Shown here: positions 35,328-45,152 of the stretch, piece by piece | How positions within the stretch are numbered: the first letter of the stretch is position 1 | Layout of the letters: every line of letters starts with the position of its first letter | Notes under the pieces: generated by a model | The model's input: the letters and a program-made list of their open reading frames with translations, nothing else | Databases searched by the model: none | Told to the model about the DNA's origin: nothing | Assembly (NCBI RefSeq): GCF_001027925.1 | Contig: NZ_LECT01000054.1 | Location: forward strand, 124,001 to 188,000 | Direction of reading: 5' to 3' | DNA from: Rhodopirellula islandica | GTDB taxonomy: Bacteria > Planctomycetota > Planctomycetia > Pirellulales > Pirellulaceae | DNA: 64,000 nt | Made by a program: the position numbers and the translations under genes

Positions 35328-35654
35328 ATGCCTTTGTTCGAAATCGAAACCGACGCCCACATCATCATCACCTGGGCTGAAAATGAAGACGCCGCTCGCG
35401 AAGTGGTGGATGACGCGTACCCCGAAGATGAACTGATGCGGCTCACCAAACGCCCTCGGGATTCTTGGGTGATCAGCAAAGGTGCTTTGGGTCTGACCGA
35501 CCGAACGCTCGACCCGTGCATGACAGCTCGCGATTGCCTGAGCAAATCAGCGGGCGACAAGGTCAACGCAATCCGTTTGTACCGAATGGAAACTGGCTGC
35601 GACCTCGAACAAGCCCGCATCGCGATCGAATCCAATATGGTGATGGGATGGTGA
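35328..35654 (+). CDS. Small protein with L7/L12 C-terminal-like segment
   Basis: A 108-residue cytoplasmic protein. The N-terminal half (MPLFEIETDAHIIITWAENE, AREVVDDAYPEDELMRL) is not recognised. The C-terminal KVNAIRLYRMETGCDLEQAR resembles the helix-turn of the ribosomal L7/L12 C-terminal domain that is also found in small stand-alone bacterial proteins. It ends 50 bases before a large membrane-protein gene on the same strand. Function unknown. Confidence 0.72.
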   Translation: MPLFEIETDAHIIITWAENEDAAREVVDDAYPEDELMRLTKRPRDSWVISKGALGLTDRTLDPCMTARDCLSKSAGDKVNAIRLYRMETGCDLEQARIAIESNMVMGW

Positions 35655-35704
35655 AGGACTCGCTTGAGGCCTCCCCACATCCTTTCCTTTCCGATTGAGA
35701 TTCC

Positions 35705-38407
35705 ATGATGAAACCAGCGTCGCTCCCCAACCCATGGCTGTGGTTTGCGTGGTTGATGCTGGTGCCTCTGCTCGCTGGCTGCGATGGATGCCGCCAAACC
35801 GAGGACATTGATCTCAAAGATGAGGTCGAACAGCAGAAGCTGCCTCCCTTCACGTTCAGCTCCGCGAAGGCTTTCCCTGCGACGCGACCCGACGCGGGAA
35901 CCAAAGGTGCCACGGACGGAGCGATCAAGCCAGGGCACTGGTTTGCTGCGGGAGTGGCACTGAAGAGCAACCGCGAAGACGAACGCGGCGTGATCCAGAC
36001 GGAAACGAAACTCACTCGCCCCGTCGACGCGTTCGCTGACACGCTGGAGCAAGCCGAAATCGAACAAAGCCTCGAGGACGCTGCCGCTCGAACGGTCGGC
36101 AAGCCCTTCCGCGTCCGCCGGCCTGCCGTGTTGCCACGCGGCCAACGTCGGGAATTGGAAACCCGTGCCCTGGCTCCTGAAGCTGGGGGCAAGGTGCTGG
36201 CAGGACTTCAACTTGATGGGGACTTCATCTCGTCGCAAAGCGGTTCTTCCGTGCCCCTGCGATCAAGCACCTTTGCCGCCCTGCCAACTCAGTCCTTCTT
36301 CTTTGTGGTGTTGACCGAACGATCCGAGCGATTCACACGCCTGCAGACATCGGACTGGGTCGAGCCGCTGCGAGCGATCGACGAATACTATCGCCCGAGA
36401 GAAAACTACCGGATCGTGATCCCCCCCACGCAAGGCGTCTTGCCACTTTCCGAAACGATGCTGGATTGGACCTCGACCGCGGTTCTCTTCTGGGACGATC
36501 TGACATCGTCTGCTCTGACGCCCGGGCAACGCAACGCCATTGTGGACTGGGTGCACTTTGGCGGGATCCTGATCGTCAACGGTCCCCCAGGAACTGACGC
36601 GATCGAGGACGCAAACCTGAAGTCGCTGCTGCCGATCCAATCGGATGGCAACGAAGAAATCAACAGCGACAATGCGATTGCCTTTCTGAAGTCGCATCAG
36701 GTCCGCACCGACGAATCACTCCCGGCGATCCAAGCCAGACTGACCGGCGACAACAGCACCGTCGCGGTTGCCGGCCAACCCGCCTCCGACGCCACGTCTC
36801 TGGGCGATGGCGACTTGGTCTATCAACGCCGAATCGGGCGGGGGCGAATCGTTCAAAGTCGGGTGGACCTCCTGAGCGAATGGATGACCGCTTGGAAATC
36901 CTACGACAGCTTCTTCAACAGCGCCGTGCTCGCTCGGCCGCCACGACGATGCCAGACGGTCAACTCCTACCAATCAATGGTCCCAAGACCGTTCCTCAGT
37001 GAGGATGAAATCGACACGGTTTCCGAAGAGGAGATGGCAGCCGTCCTCAATCAACCCTCCTTCGAACAAAAGCTGGTGGGCATGACGCTGGAAGATGTGC
37101 CGCCATCGATCAACTCCAGCTTTCGACTGTTCACACGCGACATGCGACTGGGGACGTCCCCGAGCACACCCACCGCATCGCCCGCCCCCGCAACATCCGT
37201 CAACGATCCGCCACGAGGGTCCGTTCGATCGCCCAGGGACTACCGAAACCGACTCGAGTCAGAAACTCTGCTGCACCCGGTCAGCGGCGTCGGCGGCTGG
37301 AAAGACGACAGCCCTGTGCTGACCTCGTTTCGAAATTCGCTGCAAGAACGGATTGGAGTCACGATCCCCGACTCGTCATTGGTGGTGAAGAGCTTGCTGA
37401 TCTATTTGATCGTTCTCATTCCTCTCAACTACGCGGTCTTCCGATGGATGGGGCGACTTGAGTGGGCATGGCTGGCGATGATTCCCATTGCACTGGTGGG
37501 AGCCTTCCTGGTCGCGCGTGCCGCGCAACTGGACATGGGCTTCGCACGCAGTCGAAACGAACTGGCGTTTTTGGAAATCCCACGGGAACACGATCGCGGG
37601 CATCTGACTCGTGCCATCGCATTGTACAACTCGTTGGCCAGCAACTACTCGGTTCAATTCGAAAACCCTGACGCGGCGATCACCATGCTGACCACTCGGC
37701 GGACTGATTCACGCAACGCGAATCTGTTCGGTTCCGATGGACTGACACTGCAACTTGGTTTTGATGCAGGACCGAGACTGGACGGGATCGCGGTAGGAAG
37801 CAATTCCTTCGCCGCAGTGCACACCGAACAAATGGTTTCCGTTGGGGGCCCGCTGTCGCTCTCTGAAGACGGAGGCACGCTTCGCAACGATTCCAACTTG
37901 GACCTGACGGATGTCTATGTGATTCGTCGCCCGTCGGGAGACGACGCGACCTCGAACGTCGAAATCGCTGTGCTGGGAGGAGTTGCTCCAGGGGAATCGC
38001 CCTCGTTGTCCTATCAACCCGCCGAACAGATCCGAGTCTCGTCCGAAGTCGATTCGGGAATCCGACTGTGCATGCAGCGAATCCTGACGAGCTCATTCGT
38101 TCCGCCGGGCTCCACTCGCTTGCTAGGACGGCTTGCTAGTGTCCCGCCTGACCAAGCCGACGCGGACGAAAGCTCCGCTTGGGGCGGATTGGAAATCTCT
38201 CCCAAGTGCAGCCAAGTGAACGCCGGCACGATTGTCTTGGCTCACCTGGAATACTCACCGCTGCACACGCCGCAGCCAGACGAAAATTTGGCCGACGACT
38301 TCCGGCCACGCACGACGAAGCTCGAGGAAGAAAAGCGAGCGAGCGAACAGGAACGGTCGAAATCTCCCAACACCGAAGAATCAGACACCTCGAAGGAAAC
38401 GCCATGA
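35705..38407 (+). CDS. Large membrane-anchored protein coupled to an ABC ATPase
   Basis: A 900-residue protein. The N-terminal hydrophobic stretch ends LVPLLAGCDGC, consistent with a lipoprotein signal. A long periplasmic-type region follows, including LFWDDLTSSALTPGQRNAIV and WVHFGGILIVNGPPG, reminiscent of a class I glutamine-amidotransferase-like fold. Two membrane segments lie near residues 560-605 (SLLIYLIVLIPLNYAVF, AWLAMIPIALVGAFLVARAA). A beta-rich region and a charged tail (EEEKRASEQERSKSPNTEES) end the protein. Its stop overlaps the ABC ATPase start by four bases (ATGA), so the two are translationally coupled and probably act together. No closer family recognised. Confidence 0.78.
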   Translation: MMKPASLPNPWLWFAWLMLVPLLAGCDGCRQTEDIDLKDEVEQQKLPPFTFSSAKAFPATRPDAGTKGATDGAIKPGHWFAAGVALKSNREDERGVIQTETKLTRPVDAFADTLEQAEIEQSLEDAAARTVGKPFRVRRPAVLPRGQRRELETRALAPEAGGKVLAGLQLDGDFISSQSGSSVPLRSSTFAALPTQSFFFVVLTERSERFTRLQTSDWVEPLRAIDEYYRPRENYRIVIPPTQGVLPLSETMLDWTSTAVLFWDDLTSSALTPGQRNAIVDWVHFGGILIVNGPPGTDAIEDANLKSLLPIQSDGNEEINSDNAIAFLKSHQVRTDESLPAIQARLTGDNSTVAVAGQPASDATSLGDGDLVYQRRIGRGRIVQSRVDLLSEWMTAWKSYDSFFNSAVLARPPRRCQTVNSYQSMVPRPFLSEDEIDTVSEEEMAAVLNQPSFEQKLVGMTLEDVPPSINSSFRLFTRDMRLGTSPSTPTASPAPATSVNDPPRGSVRSPRDYRNRLESETLLHPVSGVGGWKDDSPVLTSFRNSLQERIGVTIPDSSLVVKSLLIYLIVLIPLNYAVFRWMGRLEWAWLAMIPIALVGAFLVARAAQLDMGFARSRNELAFLEIPREHDRGHLTRAIALYNSLASNYSVQFENPDAAITMLTTRRTDSRNANLFGSDGLTLQLGFDAGPRLDGIAVGSNSFAAVHTEQMVSVGGPLSLSEDGGTLRNDSNLDLTDVYVIRRPSGDDATSNVEIAVLGGVAPGESPSLSYQPAEQIRVSSEVDSGIRLCMQRILTSSFVPPGSTRLLGRLASVPPDQADADESSAWGGLEISPKCSQVNAGTIVLAHLEYSPLHTPQPDENLADDFRPRTTKLEEEKRASEQERSKSPNTEESDTSKETP

Positions 38408-39330
38408 TCACCTTGGAAGGCTTCGGCAAAGACTACGGTGAGTTCACCGCGGTCGAATCCATCGACCTGCAAATTGATGCCGGAGAAACGTTTGGATTCA
38501 TCGGTCCCAACGGGGCTGGCAAGAGCACCACGATTCGTTTTTTGGCAACGTTGCTGCGAGCCACTCGCGGACGCGGCGAGGTCGCAGGTTGCGATGTGAT
38601 GAACGATCCCATGGGAGTCCGTCGGGCGATTGGATACATGCCCGACAACTTTGGCGTCTACGACGGGATGCGGGTGTGGGAGTTCTTGGACTTCTTCGCG
38701 GTCGCCTACGGCATCGCCCGATCGCAACGGGGACCGATCATCGACAACGTGCTCGAACTGCTGGACCTGGGGCATAAACGAGACGATTTCGTCAATGGTT
38801 TGTCGAGAGGGATGAAGCAGCGTTTGTGCTTGGCCAAGACGCTGGTCCACGATCCACCGGTGTTGATCTTGGACGAACCTGCCAGCGGGCTGGACCCGAG
38901 AGCCAGGGTGGAGGTCAAGGCGTTGCTGAAAGAGCTGCGTCGGATGGGAAAAACGATCCTGATCAGCAGTCACATCCTGACCGAACTGGCCGACTGCTGC
39001 ACCTCGATTGGAATCATCGAGCGAGGCCAACTGCTGATGAGCGGACCGATTGATCAGGTGTATCGCAAGATCCGACGCAACCGCACGGTCGAAATTGCCT
39101 TCACCGAAAACGCAGAAGCGGGGATCTCCATCCTGCGAAGCAGTCCCGCGTTGCGAGACCTGGAGCTGCGTCCCGATCGCGTGATCGCGGAGCTGGAAAC
39201 CGACGACGCAGGGCTGGCCACATTGCTGAATCACTTGATTGCTCAAGGGGTTCAGATGCGATCGTTTTACGACCGAGACCCAACGCTCGAGGATGTCTTC
39301 ATGAGCGTCACCGAAGGCCTGGTTTCATAA
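38404..39330 (+). CDS. ABC transporter ATP-binding protein
   Basis: A 308-residue ATPase of the ABC-2-type exporter class. Start at 38404 overlaps the upstream gene. Walker A GPNGAGKSTT, signature LSRGMKQRL (a variant of LSGGQ), Walker B LILDEPASGLDP and switch His in ILISSHILTEL are all present. The C-terminal ~80 residues match the accessory domain of DrrA/CcmA-like exporters. No permease gene is adjacent in this window; the preceding membrane protein may serve, or the permease may be elsewhere. Confidence 0.9.
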   Translation: MITLEGFGKDYGEFTAVESIDLQIDAGETFGFIGPNGAGKSTTIRFLATLLRATRGRGEVAGCDVMNDPMGVRRAIGYMPDNFGVYDGMRVWEFLDFFAVAYGIARSQRGPIIDNVLELLDLGHKRDDFVNGLSRGMKQRLCLAKTLVHDPPVLILDEPASGLDPRARVEVKALLKELRRMGKTILISSHILTELADCCTSIGIIERGQLLMSGPIDQVYRKIRRNRTVEIAFTENAEAGISILRSSPALRDLELRPDRVIAELETDDAGLATLLNHLIAQGVQMRSFYDRDPTLEDVFMSVTEGLVS

Positions 39331-39376
39331 AGATCGCCGTTGCCGGCGAAGGGACCGTTGAAGCGGCCGCCAGGGC

Positions 39377-39706
39377 TCACTCTTCCGGCGTGTCGCGGCG
39401 GAAGACCGCCACGATGTCATCCACGGGAACCACGAACAGCTGATTGTCGTGTTCCAAATCCACCGGGATCGCATTCTTGGGGTGGAACAGGATTTTGTCG
39501 TACTGGCGCAGGGGCAACTCCTCGTCGTTTTCGACCACGGTGCTGATCGTCACGATGCGTCCCGTGATCGTTGGGATCTCGGCTGCATCGGGAAGCGCGA
39601 TCCCGCCTCGGGTTTCTCGCTTGGGCTCGTCTTTTCGAACAAGCACCCGATCACCGATCGGCTCCACGTATTCAAATACTTTGGGCGCGGTTTTCTTTTT
39701 TGCCAT
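39377..39706 (-). CDS. groES: Co-chaperonin GroES
   Basis: A 109-residue GroES with a short N-terminal extension (MAKKKTAPKVFEYVEPIGDR). The mobile loop is recognisable (KRETRGGIALPDAA), as are RQYDKILFHPKNAIPVD and the C-terminal VDDIVAVF. Caps GroEL folding chambers. No groEL follows, so it is an isolated copy, converging on the ABC gene end. Planctomycetes commonly have several groES/groEL loci. Confidence 0.85.
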   Translation of the reverse strand: MAKKKTAPKVFEYVEPIGDRVLVRKDEPKRETRGGIALPDAAEIPTITGRIVTISTVVENDEELPLRQYDKILFHPKNAIPVDLEHDNQLFVVPVDDIVAVFRRDTPEE

Positions 39707-39825
39707 GTCTGTTTCTTAAGAGCACATTCAGATGGATCGTGTGGGAGTTCGCGATGAATCCCTTGGTCGTCGCGATGGACCGTCGCCGCGACGCGATTGT
39801 TTCTCAGGCCGATTGCGAACGAGCC

Positions 39826-40833
39826 TTAGCGGCCGTCCACCTTGGTGAAAATCATTTTGCCAGCGTTGGTCTGCAGCGTGCTGGTCACCCGCACATCAAT
39901 CTCTTGCCCGATCTTGTGGCGGCCACCTTCGACGACAACCATCGTGCCATCGTCCAAGTAACCAATGCCTTGCTCAGGCCCTTCGCCGGGTTTGATGATC
40001 CGCAATCGGAACGACTCATCAGGCAAGAACACCGGCCGCAACGAATTGCTGATCTCATTGAGGTTGATGACCGGCACGCCTTGGACCTTGGCGACTTTGT
40101 TCAAGTTGTAGTCACCCGTGACGACTTTGCCTTCCAGGTGCTTGGCCAACAGGACTAACTTCAAGTCAACCGTTTGCCCCGCCAGTTCTGGCAATTCGCG
40201 ATCAAAGATCTGCAGGTCCACATTCTCGTCAGCACGCAAACGGTTGAGCACGTCCAGACCGCGTCGACCACGCGTGCGACGCAGTTTGTCACTGCTGTCC
40301 GCAATCGCCTGCAATTCGCTCAGGGCAAACCGCGGCATGATCAGTTGGTTGTCGAAAACTCCCGTGGCGACCAAATCGGCGATTCGGCCGTCGATGACCA
40401 CACTGGTGTCCAGCACCAATGGTTTGAAACCTTTGACTTCACGGACAAATTCCACATAAGGAATGAGAAACCGAAAGTCATCCTTGGTCTGCAACAGCAC
40501 GGACGTGCAGACATAGCACAGCACCAAACCGACGACCAATTGGAACACTCGCAGGTTGCTGGTCATCTCGATCAACGGCGCCGCGGCGATCGTCAGGATG
40601 AACGTCAGCAGAACACCGATCAGAACCCCAAAGTAAACCGAGGTGATCGTGTCGATCCGTTTTCGCGGGACATAGATGTCCAGCACCACAATCCCCACAG
40701 CCAGTCCCATGATGGCGACAAACGTCAACCACGGCACTGCCTCTGACCCGCCGCTGGGCAGGGAGGTGTTGATGATTGCTGAAACGCCTCCGGCGCACAG
40801 CAAAAAGATGAATCGCAGGACAATCAGTGCCAT
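39826..40833 (-). CDS. PIN-TRAM membrane protein (YacL type)
   Basis: A 335-residue protein. Start at ATG 40833; a TTG seven codons upstream is less likely. The first ~125 residues contain four membrane segments. A PIN nuclease-like domain follows (LVLDTSVVIDGRIADLVATG, RGRRGLDVLNRL, KVVTGDYNLNKVAKVQGVPV) with the expected acidic residues. The last ~60 residues form a TRAM RNA-binding domain (GIGYLDDGTMVVVEGGRHKI). Bacillus YacL has this layout; RNA or DNA cleavage by this protein is unproven. Confidence 0.9.
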   Translation of the reverse strand: MALIVLRFIFLLCAGGVSAIINTSLPSGGSEAVPWLTFVAIMGLAVGIVVLDIYVPRKRIDTITSVYFGVLIGVLLTFILTIAAAPLIEMTSNLRVFQLVVGLVLCYVCTSVLLQTKDDFRFLIPYVEFVREVKGFKPLVLDTSVVIDGRIADLVATGVFDNQLIMPRFALSELQAIADSSDKLRRTRGRRGLDVLNRLRADENVDLQIFDRELPELAGQTVDLKLVLLAKHLEGKVVTGDYNLNKVAKVQGVPVINLNEISNSLRPVFLPDESFRLRIIKPGEGPEQGIGYLDDGTMVVVEGGRHKIGQEIDVRVTSTLQTNAGKMIFTKVDGR

Positions 40834-41093
40834 GGTGTGTGCGACGTTGGTCAAAACGCCGCTTCAGCAAAAACGGGGGACGGAAAGAGAGGCTTCAGTG
40901 TAGATGCTACCGCTGGAACGCCCAGGGGGTTCGTTTGAACCGTAAAACACGGCGTTTTGCGTCAGAAAGCCGACAAAAAGTGGCCTCCGACAATGCAAAC
41001 AGGCCGGTGGGAGGCAGCTTATCGGACGGTGGAGTCGCCAAGCCCTGTCGGTTTGATCCCCCAGTCGGAGCACCAGCAGGCGACATTCGCGGC

Positions 41094-42269
41094 TCACCAG
41101 TCGGACAGAGGGCCGTTCTTGGATTGTTGCAGCACCAAGAATTGTTGATCGCAGAATCGATCCGTCATCCCCGCCAGGTACTCCCCGACCACCCGCTCTT
41201 TGGGTTTGTGCTCCAGTCGACGGCGAAAACGCATCGGCAATCGTTCAGGGTTTCGCCTCAGGGCAGCGAACAAGGTGTGCACTCGATCGGCGGCAGCTTC
41301 GCGGACCGGCATCAACCGAGCATGCCGATAAACCGCCTCAAACAAGAAACTCTCCAACTCGGCACGTTCGGACGCCATGGTTGGTGAATGCCCGACACGA
41401 ATTCCGGCTTGGCACGCGGCGTCGGCGGACAGGCCTTCGATGTTCTGCAGACGCTCGATCGAAACATGCAGCAAATCGCCGACTTGCAAGTCAATCAGCT
41501 CGTGCACCAGCAATTGCCGCAGCGGGCCGACCGGCAACTGCCCTGCCTTCTCGCGGACGCGTTGCAGTGTTCGGCGGACGATGGCCAGTTCCGACAACGC
41601 ATCAATTGACAGCAATCCCATTTGCAGGGCGTCGTCGATGTCGTGAGCGTCGTAGGCGATGGAGTCCGCCGCATCCACAATCTGGACTTCCAACAACGGT
41701 GCAATGCCGACGGCGGCCTCTGCTTTGTGCGCCCTGGTGTCCTGGCCGGCCAGAGTCTCCTGGGACAGGTTCAGCCCGCGAAACGCGTGATAACGTTGTT
41801 CCAACTCTTGAACGATCGTCAGTGCGAATTGGTTGTGTGAGAATCCGCCAACCGAACGCATGCACTCGGACAGCACATCCTCACCGCAATGACCAAAGGG
41901 TGGGTGCCCAATGTCATGCATCAGCGCGAGCGCCTCAGTCAGATCTTCATTCAATCGCAGCACACGCGCCAACGTCCTGGCCACCGAGGCAACTTCAAAC
42001 GTGTGAGTCAGGCGGGTTCGGTGGTAGGTGCCCATCTCTCCCGTGAACACCTGCATTTTGCCCGACAACCGCCGAAACGCGCTGCTGTGCAAAATGCGAT
42101 CTCGGTCGCGACCGTAGGGGCCGCGGTAAGCGTGCGGTTCCTCGGGATGGATTCGCCCCGCCGTGTCGGAACTGTGCATCGCGTAGGACGCCAGCAACAA
42201 GTGTTCACGGTCAGCGAAACGGCGAAGATCGATCATCGGACCGGCTAATGACATGAGACGTCGTTCCAT
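41094..42269 (-). CDS. dgt: dNTP triphosphohydrolase (HD superfamily)
   Basis: A 391-residue enzyme expected to hydrolyse dNTPs to deoxynucleosides and triphosphate. The metal-binding HD set is visible: RTRLTHTFEVASVARTLAR, ALMHDIGHPPFGHCGEDVL and DAADSIAYDAHDIDDAL. N-terminal RDRDRILHSSAFRRLSGK is typical of the family. The exact start is uncertain: ATGs at 42269, 42254 and 42236 are all in frame, and the last fits the family's usual N-terminus. Confidence 0.9.
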   Translation of the reverse strand: MERRLMSLAGPMIDLRRFADREHLLLASYAMHSSDTAGRIHPEEPHAYRGPYGRDRDRILHSSAFRRLSGKMQVFTGEMGTYHRTRLTHTFEVASVARTLARVLRLNEDLTEALALMHDIGHPPFGHCGEDVLSECMRSVGGFSHNQFALTIVQELEQRYHAFRGLNLSQETLAGQDTRAHKAEAAVGIAPLLEVQIVDAADSIAYDAHDIDDALQMGLLSIDALSELAIVRRTLQRVREKAGQLPVGPLRQLLVHELIDLQVGDLLHVSIERLQNIEGLSADAACQAGIRVGHSPTMASERAELESFLFEAVYRHARLMPVREAAADRVHTLFAALRRNPERLPMRFRRRLEHKPKERVVGEYLAGMTDRFCDQQFLVLQQSKNGPLSDW

Positions 42270-42872
42270 CAATGCCGACGGGTGCCGGCGAGTAAATTCA
42301 GTGAATCAGCAAACAGCGGATTCTCGGTCGACACCTCCATCATCAGATGCCGGGCAACGGCAGGATCCACTTCCACCCTGATAGCATGCAGCACGAAATG
42401 CGCCGTGAAGCCACTCGCCGCCACAATCATTCAATGAAATTCAAATCCACCGCCCAAACGGCCACTGGCCAGAACTGGTGCTGAAGCGGCGACGATCAGG
42501 TGCCTCAGACCGCCCCGCAGCCAGTTTCTGGTTCAACGGAACCCTCCGGAGTGACCTGCGACCCGTTCAGAGTAGCTTTTCACGCGAAATTCTCCCATAG
42601 CACCTGGCAGGATCCGTCCCCACCGACGTGAGTCAAACTGCCACCCCAGCACGAAGGAGCCCTGTTTTGTAGCGTTTTCAACGCGAAATTGGTCCGGGGG
42701 ACTTTGGTGTGGCTCTGCGGGTAGGGTGTGTCTGTTCATGGTCGCGGTTGCCGTGCCAAAACATCGGAATAGACTGACGCCTGCCGAATCGATGCGGTCC
42801 CTCCAAACGATTCCCGCGTCTTTTTCTGCCCCATCGTCACAATCGGCATCCCACCTCTCCTTGATTGACAGC
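42270..42872. other. Intergenic region with a short direct repeat
   Basis: About 600 bases upstream of the glycosyltransferase gene and, divergently, the dNTPase gene. Two similar ~20 bp words, each starting GTAGC and ending CGCGAAATT, lie at 42572-42591 and 42669-42690, about 97 bases apart. They may be binding sites. No RNA gene or protein-like frame was recognised. Confidence 0.4.
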
Positions 42873-43703
42873 ATGACTGACCCCACCCTCGGCTCCGAAT
42901 CCCCCCTTCCCGCGGCTGTCTCCGCGTCGACCGCGGCCCCGATCACCAATCGATTCCGCCCGGCCAAAGTCATCATGGCCCTGCCGGCCTACAACGAAGA
43001 GCAGTCCCTGCCAGAATTGCTGGAACGAATCGGCGAAGCCTTCGCAGACAGTGGACTGCCCTATGAAGTCGTCATTGTCGATGATGGCAGCAAGGACGAC
43101 ACCGCGAAGATCGCCTCGCAGATGTCATTTCAGATGCCGATTCACTTGGTGCGGCACGAGGTCAATCAAGGGCTCGGCGTCACCATTCGCGACGGTCTGA
43201 AAGAAGCCGTTGACCGTGCCGGTGAGCGAGACATCATCGTCACCATGGACGCTGACAACACTCACCCACCGGGATTGATCAACCGCATGGTGCAGTCGGT
43301 CCACGAAGGCTGCGACTGCGTGATCGCCTCCCGATTTCAAAATGGTTCGCGAGTCGTGGGCGTGCCGATTGAGCGTCACTTCCTCAGCATCGGGGCGCGC
43401 GTTTTGTTCACGGTGTTGTTTCCAACCCGTGGTGTTCGCGATTACACGTCCGGATACCGAGCCTACCGAGCATCGGCACTGCGAGATGCGTTTGAGTACT
43501 ACGGCGACGACTTCGTTGGCGAGACCGGCTTTTCGTGCATGGCGGACATCTTGCTGAAGCTTCGCAAACAAGGCTGCGTGTTTGGCGAATCGCCCCTGCG
43601 TTTGCGATACGACCAAAAGGGTGGCGACAGCAAAATGCAAGTCTTCAAGACCATTTGGTTGACGCTCAAGATGTTGGGCCGGCACCGCGTCAAGGGAGCC
43701 TGA
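42873..43703 (+). CDS. Family 2 glycosyltransferase (polyprenol-phosphate type)
   Basis: A 276-residue GT2 enzyme. Start at 42873 (MTDPTLGSESPLPAAVSAST). The GT-A fold is shown by VIMALPAYNEEQSLPELLER, VVIVDDGSKDDTAKIA and IIVTMDADNTHPPGLI (DXD). These features match dolichol/polyprenol-phosphate mannosyltransferases, though the C-terminal membrane segments of some members are absent. It is followed three bases later by an FAD-dependent protein gene, suggesting a joint lipid or glycan pathway. Confidence 0.87.
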   Translation: MTDPTLGSESPLPAAVSASTAAPITNRFRPAKVIMALPAYNEEQSLPELLERIGEAFADSGLPYEVVIVDDGSKDDTAKIASQMSFQMPIHLVRHEVNQGLGVTIRDGLKEAVDRAGERDIIVTMDADNTHPPGLINRMVQSVHEGCDCVIASRFQNGSRVVGVPIERHFLSIGARVLFTVLFPTRGVRDYTSGYRAYRASALRDAFEYYGDDFVGETGFSCMADILLKLRKQGCVFGESPLRLRYDQKGGDSKMQVFKTIWLTLKMLGRHRVKGA

Positions 43704-43706
43704 TTG

Positions 43707-45125
43707 ATGTCGGTTGCTCCCCCGTCCAATCCGACCTCCGACGTGGCTTCCTCGGCTGCCATCCCATCCCATCACAACCACGACGGAACCCCCGGCAGCC
43801 GCTGGTTGGTCATCGGTGGCGGTGTGATGGGGTTGCAAGTCGCTCGTGACCTCGTCGATCGTGGACAAAAAGTCACGATTGCCGAAGCTGCGCCCACGTT
43901 TGGTGGGCTCACGAGTGCCTGGAATCTGGGCGACGTGATCTGGGATCGCTTCTATCACGTCACGCTGCTCAGCGACACCAAACTGCGAGACCTCCTGACC
44001 GACCTGGGGCTGGAATCGCAGATGGACTGGGTGGAAACCAAGACGGGGTTCTATTCGGACGGCCAACTGATTTCGATGAGCAACACGGCGGAGTTTCTGA
44101 AATTCCCGCCGCTGAATTTGATTCAAAAACTGCGGCTCGGCGGCACCATCTTCTACGCCTCGAAAATCAAAAACTGGCGTCGACTCGAAAAACTGTCCGT
44201 TGAAAAGTGGCTGCGGCGTTGGTCCGGCAAAGGTGTCTTTGAAAAGATCTGGCAACCTCTTTTACAAGCCAAGCTGGGCGAAGCCTACAAGCAAACCTCC
44301 GCGGCCTTCATTTGGGCTCACACCGCTCGGATGTACAAAGCCCGCCGCAGCGGCATGAAGACCGAAATGTTCGGCTATGTTCCCGGTGGCTACGCAACAA
44401 TTTTGGACAAGTGGGTTGGCTGGCTGAAAGAACGCGGCGCCGAAACGCTGGTGTCGTCGCCTGCTCGACGAGTCACCAAACTCGACAGCGGTGAGTTCGA
44501 AGTCGACTTCGGCGATGGGCGCGTGCAAAACTTCGACAATGTTGTTTCCACCATCGCGTCGCCCGTCATCGCTGACACGGTGCCGCAACTGTCCGACGAC
44601 GAAAAGCAAAAGCACCGTGGGATTCGGTACCTCGGTGTGGTTTGCGCCTCGATGCTGATGAAGAAACCGATCAGCGAGTACTACGTGACGAACATCACCG
44701 ACACGTGGGTTCCATTGACCGCCGTGATCGAAATGTCGACGATCGTGAACTCCGAAAAGCAACTGGGCGGCAATCATTTGGTCTATCTGCCCAAGTACTT
44801 GCCCGACGACCACGAAGGGTTGAACGAGTCCGACGAGGACTATCAAGAAAAATGCTTGTCGACGCTTGAGAAGATGTACGACCATTTTTCTCGCGATCAA
44901 GTCCTGGATTTCAAGATCGCTCGCGCCAAGTATGTCGCGGCGCTTGCCACGATCGATTACTCCACACGCCTGCCCGACATTGTGACCAGCGTTCCAGGCT
45001 TCTACGCTTTGAACTCCGCTCACATCGTCAAAGGCAATTTGAACGTCAACGAGACCATCACGCTCGGCGAAGAAAAGTTCTCCGACGAAGTCTGGCCCGA
45101 CTACCAACGTCGCGTTGCGAAGTGA
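43707..45125 (+). CDS. FAD/NAD(P)-dependent oxidoreductase (amine-oxidase-like)
   Basis: A 472-residue flavoprotein. A ~30-residue polar lead precedes the Rossmann motif WLVIGGGVMGLQVARDLVDR and IAEAAPTFGGLTSAW. The remainder resembles the phytoene-desaturase/protoporphyrinogen-oxidase/amine-oxidase superfamily (KIWQPLLQAKLGEAY, VPGGYATILDKWVGWLKERG, C-terminal GFYALNSAHIVKGNLNVNET). Start at ATG 43707; a TTG immediately before is unlikely. Tightly linked to the upstream GT2 gene, so a role in surface glycan or isoprenoid-linked sugar metabolism is inferred. Substrate unknown. Confidence 0.82.
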   Translation: MSVAPPSNPTSDVASSAAIPSHHNHDGTPGSRWLVIGGGVMGLQVARDLVDRGQKVTIAEAAPTFGGLTSAWNLGDVIWDRFYHVTLLSDTKLRDLLTDLGLESQMDWVETKTGFYSDGQLISMSNTAEFLKFPPLNLIQKLRLGGTIFYASKIKNWRRLEKLSVEKWLRRWSGKGVFEKIWQPLLQAKLGEAYKQTSAAFIWAHTARMYKARRSGMKTEMFGYVPGGYATILDKWVGWLKERGAETLVSSPARRVTKLDSGEFEVDFGDGRVQNFDNVVSTIASPVIADTVPQLSDDEKQKHRGIRYLGVVCASMLMKKPISEYYVTNITDTWVPLTAVIEMSTIVNSEKQLGGNHLVYLPKYLPDDHEGLNESDEDYQEKCLSTLEKMYDHFSRDQVLDFKIARAKYVAALATIDYSTRLPDIVTSVPGFYALNSAHIVKGNLNVNETITLGEEKFSDEVWPDYQRRVAK

Positions 45126-45152
45126 ATTGCGTTCCAAAGTGACTTGATCGCC

